Source: Myxococcales bacterium (GTDB lineage Bacteria; Myxococcota_A; Polyangia; Polyangiales; Ga0077539). From it: DNA of 64,000 nucleotides. The notes beneath the pieces are model-generated. The model was not told where the DNA came from and did no database searches. It saw nothing but the letters and a program-made list of their open reading frames with translations. The position numbers and the translations under genes are program-made. The stretch spans positions 62,001-126,000 of the forward strand of contig JAEUKH010000028.1 of assembly GCA_016792845.1 (NCBI GenBank). The letters run 5' to 3'. Below are positions 17,544 through 24,896 of the stretch, piece after piece (positions within the stretch are counted from its first letter, which is position 1; every line of letters begins with the position of its first letter).

Positions 17544-18031
17544 CGGCGCGGCATCGTCTCGACGGCGCCGTGTCGCTGGTCGCGGGGCTCACCTTCGGCG
17601 CGGGGCTGGTGCTCTCGGGTATGACCCAGCCCGCCAAGGTGCACGGCTTTCTGCACTTCTTCGGCCGCTGGGACGCCTCGCTCGCCTTTGTGATGGGCGG
17701 CGCCGTGGTGGTCAACGCCCTCGCCTGGCAGCTCGCCCGGCGTCGGATGAAGCCCCTCCTGGCCGAGCGCTTCTCGCTCCCCGCGCGGAGCGACCTTGAC
17801 CCGAAGCTCCTCGCGGGCGCAGGGCTCTTCGGCGTCGGGTGGGGCCTCGGCGGGTTCTGCCCCGGGCCTGCGCTCACCTCGCTCGCCTCGGGGGCGATGC
17901 AACCTTTGGTCTTCGTGCTCGCGATGCTCCTCGGTCTCGGCCTCACCGCCGCGTGGGAGCACCGCCAACGCGCGGTCGAGCTCGGCGCCTCGGAGGGCGC
18001 CCCAGAGGCCGTGCCGGTGAAACAGTCTTGA
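17540..18031 (+). CDS. YeeE/YedE (DUF395) sulfur transporter, C-terminal half protein
   Basis: A 163-aa protein whose GTG overlaps the preceding stop (GTGA), so the two halves are translationally coupled. It has about four transmembrane helices, an opening GLTFGAGLVLSGMTQPAKV and the signature GWGLGGFCPGPAL with the conserved Cys. The open frame extends upstream of 17540, but that part overlaps the first half in another frame. The last codons (VKQS) contain a GTGAAACA element. With the first half it would form a complete transporter feeding the persulfide dioxygenase encoded next. Confidence 0.85.
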   Translation: MTARHRLDGAVSLVAGLTFGAGLVLSGMTQPAKVHGFLHFFGRWDASLAFVMGGAVVVNALAWQLARRRMKPLLAERFSLPARSDLDPKLLAGAGLFGVGWGLGGFCPGPALTSLASGAMQPLVFVLAMLLGLGLTAAWEHRQRAVELGASEGAPEAVPVKQS

Positions 18032-18057
18032 AACAACCGTGAAGCGCCCCGAGGGCG

Positions 18058-18077
18058 TGTTTCACGACGCTGAAACA
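18058..18077. promoter_or_regulatory. Inverted repeat TGTTTCA-N6-TGAAACA upstream of the persulfide dioxygenase
   Basis: Perfect 7-bp arms (18058-18064 and 18071-18077) flank cgacgc, ending 12 bp before ATG 18090. Two direct copies of the same word precede it (18018-18024 and 18029-18035). The arms equal ParB parS half-sites, but the spacer is 6 instead of 2 bp, so this is not a normal parS. It is best read as an operator. Confidence 0.5.
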
Positions 18078-18089
18078 GTGAGGTTTGCC

Positions 18090-19178
18090 ATGATCTTTCG
18101 TCAACTCTTCGATGCCGAGACCTCGACCTACACGTACCTCTTGGGCGACCCTGAGACCCGCGAGGCGGTGCTCATCGACCCCGTGCTCGAGCAGGTCGAG
18201 CGCGACCTTCAGGTGATCCGCGAGTTGGGCCTCACCCTGGTGTGGGCCGTCGACACGCACGTTCACGCCGACCACGTCACGGGCCTCGGCACCTTGCGCG
18301 AGCGCACCGGGTGCAAGACCGCCCTCTCGGAGCGCGCCGGCACGGGCTGCCCCGACCGGCTCGTGAAGCAGGGCGACCGGGTGACCTTCGGGCGACGCTA
18401 CCTCGAAGTGCGCGAGACCCCGGGGCACACCAACGGCTGCGTCACCTACGTCACCGACGACCGGCGCCTGGCCTTCACCGGCGACGCGCTGCTGATCCGG
18501 GGCTGCGGTCGCACCGACTTCCAGCAAGGCAGTGCGAAGACGCTCTTCGGCTCGGTGCACGGCCAGATCTTCAGCCTCGACGGCGAGACGCTGCTCTACC
18601 CCGGCCACGACTACAAGGGACGCACGGTCACCACCGTCGACGAGGAGCGCGCCCACAACCCGCGCCTCGGCGGCGGCAAGGGCGAAGACGAGTTCGTGGC
18701 CATCATGAACGGGCTCCAGCTCGCGTACCCGAAGAAGATCGACACGGCGCTCCCGGCCAACCTTCAGTGCGGCGTGCCGCGGGGCCTGCCGGTCACCGCC
18801 GAGGCCGAACCGCCCGCGCCTTGGGCCCCGGTGGTGCGCAGCCCCGGCGGCGTGCCCGAGGTCACCTGCGAGTGGGTGGCCGCCAACGCGGGCCTCGGTC
18901 GCCTCGTCGACGTGCGCGAGCCCGATGAGTTCGTCGGGGCGCTCGGGCACATCTCGGGGGCGACGCTGGTGCCGCTCGCGACGGTCGAGGCCGCCGCGTC
19001 GTCGTGGGCGCCGGGCGAGCCCCTCGTCATCGTGTGCCGCTCGGGCGGCCGCTCGGGTAAAGCCGCCCTCGCCCTCGAAGCGCGCGGCTTCAGCCGCGTC
19101 GTCTCGATGAAAGGCGGAATGCTCCAGTGGGAGCAGCTCAAGCTCCCGGTCGAGCGCCTCGCCGAGGCCCGCGCCTGA
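18090..19178 (+). CDS. Persulfide dioxygenase (ETHE1-like MBL fold) fused to rhodanese
   Basis: A 362-aa protein. Residues 1-about 230 are a metallo-beta-lactamase fold with DTHVHADH (His57, His59, Asp61, His62), PGHTNGC, and FTGDALLIRGCGRTDFQQG, the glutathione-persulfide dioxygenase pattern. Residues about 260-355 are a rhodanese domain with active-site loop CRSGGRS (Cys316). It would oxidise persulfide sulfur to sulfite, with the rhodanese passing sulfane sulfur. ATG 18090 is chosen because homologues start MIFRQLFD and GAGG lies 7 bp upstream; an in-frame ATG at 18039 adds 17 residues. It lies 58 bp downstream of the transporter genes on the same strand. Confidence 0.87.
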   Translation: MIFRQLFDAETSTYTYLLGDPETREAVLIDPVLEQVERDLQVIRELGLTLVWAVDTHVHADHVTGLGTLRERTGCKTALSERAGTGCPDRLVKQGDRVTFGRRYLEVRETPGHTNGCVTYVTDDRRLAFTGDALLIRGCGRTDFQQGSAKTLFGSVHGQIFSLDGETLLYPGHDYKGRTVTTVDEERAHNPRLGGGKGEDEFVAIMNGLQLAYPKKIDTALPANLQCGVPRGLPVTAEAEPPAPWAPVVRSPGGVPEVTCEWVAANAGLGRLVDVREPDEFVGALGHISGATLVPLATVEAAASSWAPGEPLVIVCRSGGRSGKAALALEARGFSRVVSMKGGMLQWEQLKLPVERLAEARA

Positions 19179-19246
19179 AGCATCGTATGAAACACCCGTG
19201 AAACACGTCGCGTCGACGCCTCACGGGCGCCTCTCCCTCGCGCGGG

Positions 19247-19570
19247 TCAGGGCTCGCGATCGGCGCTGAGCACGGCCGCGAGCATGAGCGCGAGGGCGAG
19301 CCCGCCCCCCAAGACGGCGTTGTACGACGCCTCGCCGACCCCCAAGGTGAGCCGCGCGAGGGCCTCGGGCCCGGAGCCGACGTGACGCGACACCATCGTG
19401 AGGCCGAGACCCACTCCGGCGAGCCCCTCGGCGGCCACGAACCCGGCGCCCGTGGCCAGGGCGGCGCCCCGGCGATCAGGCCCAGACTTGATCGCAAACC
19501 CCACGGCCAAGAGGGCCGTCACCGCCATCGCGTACATCGCCACGCCGCCCGCTTCGAAAAAGTTCAACAT
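19247..19570 (-). CDS. Small membrane protein with ExbB/MotA-like N-terminus
   Basis: A 107-aa protein with three predicted transmembrane helices. Its opening, MLNFFEAGGVAMYAM, resembles the start of MotA/TolQ/ExbB proton-channel proteins, but it is only about half the length of true ExbB, so the assignment is tentative. ATG 19570 is preceded by AGGAGG six bases upstream, a near-perfect ribosome-binding site, and is preferred over an upstream in-frame start. The gene follows the kinase gene on the same strand; the kinase has an ExbD-like C-terminal part, which gives the ExbB-like reading some context. Confidence 0.7.
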   Translation of the reverse strand: MLNFFEAGGVAMYAMAVTALLAVGFAIKSGPDRRGAALATGAGFVAAEGLAGVGLGLTMVSRHVGSGPEALARLTLGVGEASYNAVLGGGLALALMLAAVLSADREP

Positions 19571-19633
19571 CGTCGCCTCCTCTGCGCGGAGTGACAAAGC
19601 TTGCCGCGTGCCAGCCCGAGAAACCTTGAATTT

Positions 19634-21895
19634 TCAGGGTTCTCTGCGGGCAGGTGTCGTGTCGTCCCGACAGCCTTGGGCGTCGGCGCTGTCGGCTCCG
19701 CCGGACAGGTCGCGCTGGGCCCGCAGCCACGGGTCGAGGGGCTCGGCGCCGCGGGGTTCGGGCCAGCAGCGCCCGAGGGCGACCGGGTGCGCGATGAGGT
19801 CTCGCGGCAGCGGCCAGGCGTAATGCGCAGGCAGCGCGCGGCGCACCGGCGCGAGGCGCTCACGGGTCGCGAGCCACGCCACGCGGCGGAAGCCCGCCTC
19901 GGTGCAGAGCCCCAAGACGCGCCAAAGGGTGCGCGCCGGGAGCCTCGCGTCGACGGCGAGCAAGAGGTCGGTGCCCTCGGAGCCGCCGCGCTGGTCGTTC
20001 TCGGCGACGGCGTGGGCGAGGTCGCGCAAGAGCGCCGCGCGCCCGTCGGGGCCGTCGAGGAGCTGACGACGTCCGATGGGCACGCCGTCGAGGTAGAGCC
20101 CCTCGGCGAGCACTTGCAGCGTCGGGGCCACGGGGCTCGGCGGGCCGCCCGGGCGGAGCGGGAGCTGCAAGGCCTGCGACAGGGTGAAGCGGCGCGTGAG
20201 GGCCGCGCGTCGGCCTTCGGTGCTGACGTAGGTGCTGAGCGAGAGCCCAAGGTCGGCGGCGAACCCGAGGGCCGTGAGGGCCACGACGCCGCGCGACCCT
20301 CGCGGCATGCCGCGGCGCCACGCGAGGGCCATCAGCGCCGCGGGCACGATGGCCAGGGCCATGAGCCGCGCCCCCGCGTCATCGAGGCGCACGAGCTCGG
20401 CCACCCGGAGGGCACGCGTGGGGGCCTCGCTCCAGACCCGCGCGACCCGGGTGAGATGGCTGATCGAGAGCGCTTCGAGGGTGAGCCCGAGGGCCAGCAT
20501 CGCCGCGGGGCGAGGGCCTGGGTGCGGCGCGAACACAAGCGCGAAGACGGCGGTCGCGAGCACCAGGGCGGCGGCCTCGGCGGCGCCTGCGCCCGCGAGC
20601 GCGGCGGTCAAGGCGAGGGCCCCGAGGGCCGCGAGTGTGCGGCGACGCGCGAGGCCCGGCGAGCCGCCCGAGAGGCCGCCCGAGAGGCCGCCCCGTGGCA
20701 GCCGCGCGGCGGCGAGGGCGACCAGCAGTGAAACAGTGAGTGAAACACCGATGAAACGCCCGGCGTGGGCCTCGGCGGCGCCCACGAGGCTCAGCTCGAA
20801 GCGCGTGGCCTGGGCGGCGCGGGCGAGGTGCCGAGAGACAACCCAGAGCCCCGTGGCGCTCCCGAGGGTGCCTGCGAGCCAGGGCGTGAGGGCGAGGCCG
20901 TCGCGCCAGCCCGGGCGGCCCAAGAGGGCCAGGCCGAGGGCGTAGCCGAGCGCCGAGAGGCCCGCGCCGAAGCCCGCGAGGGTGGCCAAGGCGGCGGGGC
21001 TGTGGAGCCCTCCGTCTCCGACGAGCGCCCACCCGACGGCGACGCCGAGGGCGACGACCCGCGGGGGCACTCGCCGACGGTGTTTCAGACGTGTTTCGAA
21101 CGCGAGGTCGCCCGCTTCGAGGGCCTCGTCGAGCGAGGCGTAGCGCCCCGCGGGGTCTTTGCAGAGAAGCCGGGCCACGAAGGCTTCGAGGGCCTCGCTG
21201 GCGGCCACGCCGAGGGCTTCGAGGCGCGGGGGCGGGCGGTGCAGGTGCGCTTCGAGGGCCTCGTCGGTGGAGGTGATGGCGAAGGCCTCGCGGCCCGCGA
21301 CGAGGCGCACCACGAGGAGCCCGAGGGCGTACTGGTCGGTGGCGTGGGTGGGGGTGAGGTTCCACCATTGTTCGGGGGCCATGGTGGCGGGCGAGCCGAC
21401 GGGCTCGGAGACGGCGGTGAGCCGCGGCTCGTCGGGGTGAAACCCGTGCCCGAAATCGATGAGGGTGGGCCGCCCATCGGCGCCCAAGATCACATTCTCG
21501 GCCTTGAAGTCGCGGTGAATGACGCCGACCCCGTGAGCGTGCGCGAGGGCCTCTGCGAGGGGCCTCAAGAGCGCCCAGGCGCCGTGCCGGAAGGCGTCGG
21601 GCTCACGGCCGAGGCGCGCCGCGAGGGTCTCGCCCTCGACCCAGCGCGTGGCGAGGTAGGGCCTGCCGGCGAAGATCCCGTGGTCGCACACCGGCGCGAT
21701 GTGAGGGTGATCGAGCCGCCCGAGGAGCTTCGCCTCGCGCAAGAAGCGCTGCCCCGCCGGGCCGGCTGCGTCGAGGCTCTGGCGGAGGCATTTGAGCGCC
21801 ACCGGGCGGCCCTCGAAGACCGCGCGAAAGACCTCGGCGGTCGCGCCGCCGTCGAGGGCCACGAGCGCGGTGTACCCGGGCGGCGTCGCGGTCAT
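19634..21895 (-). CDS. Ser/Thr protein kinase with polytopic membrane region and ExbD/TolR-like C-terminal domain
   Basis: A 753-aa protein. The Hanks-type kinase domain (about residues 5-265) has a glycine-loop equivalent GGATAEVFRA, VALKCL, IHRDFKAEN, LIDFGHG and MAPEQ. About ten hydrophobic helices follow (roughly 290-560). The region at about 590-720 (GLYLDGVPIGRRQLLDG, LLLAVDARLPARTLWRVLGL, AGFRRVAWLA) resembles the ExbD/TolR biopolymer-transport domain; this is by pattern only. ATG 21895 overlaps the stop of the upstream activator gene by 4 nt. The kinase probably reports on envelope energy or cargo state (inference). The 20.73-kb segment contains TGAAACA copies in unusual codons. Confidence 0.8.
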   Translation of the reverse strand: MTATPPGYTALVALDGGATAEVFRAVFEGRPVALKCLRQSLDAAGPAGQRFLREAKLLGRLDHPHIAPVCDHGIFAGRPYLATRWVEGETLAARLGREPDAFRHGAWALLRPLAEALAHAHGVGVIHRDFKAENVILGADGRPTLIDFGHGFHPDEPRLTAVSEPVGSPATMAPEQWWNLTPTHATDQYALGLLVVRLVAGREAFAITSTDEALEAHLHRPPPRLEALGVAASEALEAFVARLLCKDPAGRYASLDEALEAGDLAFETRLKHRRRVPPRVVALGVAVGWALVGDGGLHSPAALATLAGFGAGLSALGYALGLALLGRPGWRDGLALTPWLAGTLGSATGLWVVSRHLARAAQATRFELSLVGAAEAHAGRFIGVSLTVSLLVALAAARLPRGGLSGGLSGGSPGLARRRTLAALGALALTAALAGAGAAEAAALVLATAVFALVFAPHPGPRPAAMLALGLTLEALSISHLTRVARVWSEAPTRALRVAELVRLDDAGARLMALAIVPAALMALAWRRGMPRGSRGVVALTALGFAADLGLSLSTYVSTEGRRAALTRRFTLSQALQLPLRPGGPPSPVAPTLQVLAEGLYLDGVPIGRRQLLDGPDGRAALLRDLAHAVAENDQRGGSEGTDLLLAVDARLPARTLWRVLGLCTEAGFRRVAWLATRERLAPVRRALPAHYAWPLPRDLIAHPVALGRCWPEPRGAEPLDPWLRAQRDLSGGADSADAQGCRDDTTPARREP

Positions 21896-23424
21896 CGCGC
21901 CCGGGGGTCGACCCCGAAGGCCCGCAAGACCTCGTGAAGGTGCGAGCGCGAGAGACCGAGCACCCGCGCGGCCTCGCTCACGTTGCCCTGCGTCGACGCC
22001 ACGGTGTCGACGAGGAGCTGGCGCTGAAACTGCCGCGTCGCCTCGGCCCAACCGAGACCCCCCTGCGCGCGCTCCGGCGCCCTCGGCAGGTCAGGGAAGA
22101 GCTGCCACGGCTCGATCTTCGGAGTGCCCTCGAAGCGCGCATAGTGCACCCCCCGCAGCACCGTGTTGCGGAGCTCGCGGATGTTGCCGGGCCATTCGAG
22201 GGCCACCAGGCAGCGCTCGCTCTCAGACGAGAGCTTGAGGTCGCCCTCTCTGGCGGCGGTGGCGCGGGCGATGGGCACGATGTCTTCGCGCCGCGCCCGC
22301 AGCGGCGGCAGCGCGATCTCGTGAACGTTCAGACGATAGTACAGGTCGCGCCGAAAGCTGTTCTGTTCGGCCGAGGCCGCGAGGTCGATGTTGGTGGCGA
22401 CGACGAAGCGGCACCGCGCCTCGCGCTCTGCGTTCGAGCCGAGGCGGCGGTAGGTGCCCCGCTGGATCAGCTCAAGCAGCTTGGGCTGAAGCGCGAGCGG
22501 CAGCGCGTCGATCTCGTCGAAGAAGAGCGTGCCCTGGTGCGCCGCTTCGATGAGCCCGGGCCGCGCCTTGTGGGCCGTCGAGTGGGCCCCGCGCTCGTGG
22601 CCGAAGAGCTCGCCTTCGAGCAGGGTCTCGGGCATCGACCCGCACGCCACGGTCACAAAGGGCCCCGCTTGACGGGCGCTGTTGTGGTGAAGGCACGCGG
22701 CCATTTCGCTCTTGCCCGTACCCGTCTCGCCTCGAAGCAGCACCGGCAAATCGCTCGCCGCGGCCACCGCGAGGCGACGGAGCGACTCGGCCAGCGACGG
22801 GCTCTGCCCCACGATGGCCTCACAGCGAAGCCGCGCGCGCACGCTCGCCGTGGCGTCGACGCGCGACCCGCCCGCCCGCCCGAGGCCTTCGACCCGGGGC
22901 GCGATCTGGGCCGCGAAGGCCTCGATCAGGCGGCGGTCTTGCTCGCTGAAGGGCCCCGGCCGCGGGCGACCGTGGAGGTACACCACACCCCGCCGCGCCC
23001 CTGCGATGGGCGCGCAGAGCACCGCCCCGATGCGGCCGCCCTGGACGCTCGCCTGCGCCGCGAAGCGCGCGTCGACCCACGCGTTCGCCGTCGACACGGT
23101 GCGCCCCGACGCCAAGGCCTCGGCCACGATGCCCCGCGAGAGCGTCTCGTCGAGGGCCTCGGCCTCGGTCTCGGAGCACCCGCGAAACACCCGAAAGGTC
23201 TTCGCCCCGGGGTGCTCGGGGTCGAGCAAGATCACGCCCCGCTCGGCCCCCACCGCCCGCGCCGCGAGGCTCAGCGCCTCGTCGAGGAAGGCCCCGAGGT
23301 CGTCGTGGGCCCCGAGCCCCAAGAGCCTTCGGTACAGGTCGTTCTCAGCGCGCAGCGCCTCAAGCGCGTCAGGGGGCGTCACCACCCGCGACCTTCGCCC
23401 AGCGCGGGGCCCCTCGTCAATCAC
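21892..23424 (-). CDS. GAF-domain enhancer-binding-type regulator with altered GAFTGA loop
   Basis: A 510-aa protein starting at GTG 23424. It has a GAF sensor (about residues 40-175), AAA+ core with Walker A GETGTGKS (232-239), GTLFFDEIDALP, LPPLRARREDI and the WPGNIRELRN box, and ends in a Fis-type HTH (NVSEAARVLGLSRSHLHEVL). The loop that contacts sigma-54 is GAHSTA (279-284) instead of GAFTGA, so it may not activate sigma-54 promoters and could work like TyrR-type proteins with sigma-70. The kinase gene overlaps its stop (ATGA). Two operator-like palindromes lie just upstream, suggesting autoregulation. Confidence 0.88.
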   Translation of the reverse strand: MIDEGPRAGRRSRVVTPPDALEALRAENDLYRRLLGLGAHDDLGAFLDEALSLAARAVGAERGVILLDPEHPGAKTFRVFRGCSETEAEALDETLSRGIVAEALASGRTVSTANAWVDARFAAQASVQGGRIGAVLCAPIAGARRGVVYLHGRPRPGPFSEQDRRLIEAFAAQIAPRVEGLGRAGGSRVDATASVRARLRCEAIVGQSPSLAESLRRLAVAAASDLPVLLRGETGTGKSEMAACLHHNSARQAGPFVTVACGSMPETLLEGELFGHERGAHSTAHKARPGLIEAAHQGTLFFDEIDALPLALQPKLLELIQRGTYRRLGSNAEREARCRFVVATNIDLAASAEQNSFRRDLYYRLNVHEIALPPLRARREDIVPIARATAAREGDLKLSSESERCLVALEWPGNIRELRNTVLRGVHYARFEGTPKIEPWQLFPDLPRAPERAQGGLGWAEATRQFQRQLLVDTVASTQGNVSEAARVLGLSRSHLHEVLRAFGVDPRAR

Positions 23425-23434
23425 CGCCGACCGC

Positions 23435-23451
23435 GTTGACGGAGTGTCAAC
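23435..23451. promoter_or_regulatory. Palindrome GTTGAC-N5-GTCAAC upstream of the GAF regulator
   Basis: Perfect 6-bp arms (23435-23440 and 23446-23451) lie 10 bp upstream of GTG 23424. The core TTGACGGAGTGTCAA differs from the second site at 23499 by one base, so the two form a pair of near-identical operators. Read on the minus strand, each holds a TTGACA that could be a -35 box. Confidence 0.6.
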
Positions 23452-23498
23452 CGTGCGGCGATCGTTGCGCTAAAATGGCTTGTCGTGTGGTGCTTCGG

Positions 23499-23515
23499 TT
23501 TGACAGAGTGTCAAA
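23499..23515. promoter_or_regulatory. Palindrome TTTGACA-GAG-TGTCAAA upstream of the GAF regulator
   Basis: Perfect 7-bp arms with a 3-bp centre. It overlaps the stop codon and last codon of the FadL-type gene (23511-23515), and its centre is about 64 bp, or six helical turns, from the paired site at 23443. It has no GC-rich stem or T-tract, so it does not read as a terminator. Confidence 0.6.
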
Positions 23516-24896
23516 ACGCGTAGCGCGCGCCGAGGCCGATGACGTTCACCGAGAGGTCGTACGAGCCGCCGTTGATGGTGTACCGCGGCGCATTGGGGCC
23601 CTGCCGGAAGGGGGCCGTGGGGTAGAGCCTCGCGTCGCGCGGGTCGACCACGACGCTGCTCGCGAACATGTACGCGAAGGCCGCGTCGAAGCGCCACCGG
23701 CGGTACCGCAGCGAGGCCCCGAGGCTGGTGACAAACTTGTCAGCGTCCATCGTGAGGACGTTGGTGTACGCCGGGCTCGTGGCGCTGGTCTCGTAGGCGG
23801 CGCCGACCCGCGCGCTCACCGAGAGGTCGTCAGAAAAGACGGTCTCGTGTTCTGCTCCGAGCCTGAAGCTGAAGGTGTCTTGGAAGCTCCGGTCGAGGGC
23901 CACGGGCCCGATCTCGTAGGTGCCGATGCCGCGGGCGCGGGTGATACGAATGTTGTCGGGCACGAGGTTGATCTTGTCGTGGACGCTCCAGCCCTCCCAC
24001 ACGAACGCGACCTCGACGTGGGTGCGGGGCAGGGGGCTCACCTGCACGCCGACCCGCGCGATGGGCGCGAGGGTGAAGTTGACCCTCCCCCGATCGCCCT
24101 CGACCTGGGCGCCGTTGTAAAACGCCGAGCTCGGGAGCCGCACCTGCAGCCGCGCGGGCGCATCGACCCAGAAGGGCAGCTGGCCGCTCACCCCCACCGC
24201 GAGCATGCGATGGGGCCGCCATTGCAGGCCCACGTTGGCGGTGGGTGAGAAGATGGGCCCGACGGTGAGCTGGGCGACGCTGTCCCAGTCGGGGTCTTCG
24301 GCGGTGCAGGTGATGGTCGCCGGGCAGGCCGAGAACGCGAGCCGAGACGCGAAGGAGCCGGCCAGCGCCGAGACGCCGACACCCACCGAGAAGGTCGGGT
24401 GCGGGCGGTACGCTGCGTAGAGCCCCGCCACCGACAGGAGCGAGCCGTTGAGGGTGTAGAGCGTGTACCGCTGGGGCGCGAGCGGAGACTCGTCGTACGA
24501 CGAAATCGCCGCGTAGGGGGCGAACAGGCCCGCGGCGAAATTCCAACGGCGTAGACCGAAGTTATGGCTCACCACCACGGTCGGGATGGGCAGCGGCGCG
24601 CCCTCTCCGGTGACGGCCCCGAAGGTGACCGGCTGGCCGTTCGGGTCGGGCAACGACTGGCGCGTGTAGACGTTGTTGAAGTTGACCAACGAGGCGTCGA
24701 TCAAGAGCCCCGAGCCCGCTTCGGTGAGACCCGCGGGGTTGTACCAGATGGCGTGCTGGTCGTCGGCGCCCGCGATAAAGGCCCCGCCGCGGCCGAGCGG
24801 TCGCACGCCCCGGTCGGTGAGGTAGAACCCGCCCGCGGAGGCTTCGGTGGTGACGCAGAGCCCGAGGGCCAGAACGAGTCGCGAAGCGGCCCTCAT
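23511..24896 (-). CDS. FadL/OmpP1/TodX-family outer-membrane transport protein
   Basis: A 461-aa protein with a cleavable signal peptide ending near ASA and the N-terminal FadL hallmark, here GGFYLTDRGVRPLGRGGAFIAG followed by the WYNPAGL plug motif. Alternating beta strands fill the rest and the chain ends in aromatic ARYAF, as outer-membrane barrels do. Such proteins take up hydrophobic compounds (fatty acids, aromatics). ATG 24896 overlaps the stop of the 1228-aa lipoprotein gene by 4 nt (ATGA), so the two are probably a functional pair. The palindrome at 23499 covers its stop. Confidence 0.87.
   Translation of the reverse strand: MRAASRLVLALGLCVTTEASAGGFYLTDRGVRPLGRGGAFIAGADDQHAIWYNPAGLTEAGSGLLIDASLVNFNNVYTRQSLPDPNGQPVTFGAVTGEGAPLPIPTVVVSHNFGLRRWNFAAGLFAPYAAISSYDESPLAPQRYTLYTLNGSLLSVAGLYAAYRPHPTFSVGVGVSALAGSFASRLAFSACPATITCTAEDPDWDSVAQLTVGPIFSPTANVGLQWRPHRMLAVGVSGQLPFWVDAPARLQVRLPSSAFYNGAQVEGDRGRVNFTLAPIARVGVQVSPLPRTHVEVAFVWEGWSVHDKINLVPDNIRITRARGIGTYEIGPVALDRSFQDTFSFRLGAEHETVFSDDLSVSARVGAAYETSATSPAYTNVLTMDADKFVTSLGASLRYRRWRFDAAFAYMFASSVVVDPRDARLYPTAPFRQGPNAPRYTINGGSYDLSVNVIGLGARYAF

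Larger units (their letters stand above)
13768..21098. repeat. Dispersed TGAAACA word array
   Basis: TGAAACA or its complement starts at 13768, 13792, 13972, 15603, 15612, 15683, 17034, 18018, 18029, 18058, 18071, 19188, 19199, 20729, 20741 and 21081. Near copies TGAAACG lie at 13780, 17011, 17043, 20752 and 21092. Many neighbours are spaced 11 or 12 bp as direct repeats. Copies occur in coding and non-coding DNA, in different reading frames (Val-Ser, Phe-His, Glu-Thr, Lys-His), in codons otherwise rare here. By eye, only two exact copies lie elsewhere in the window (26403, 48666). Confidence 0.65.

Noticed and set aside
17130..18031. YeeE/YedE split seen as a frameshifted single gene
   Set aside because: Each half has its own start, the junction is the normal GTGA overlap, and both halves keep their signature cysteines. 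Two-gene forms of this transporter exist.
18058..18077. A parS site of the ParB system
   Set aside because: The spacer is 6 bp rather than 2, and no perfect TGTTTCACGTGAAACA was found in the window; no parA or parB gene is nearby.
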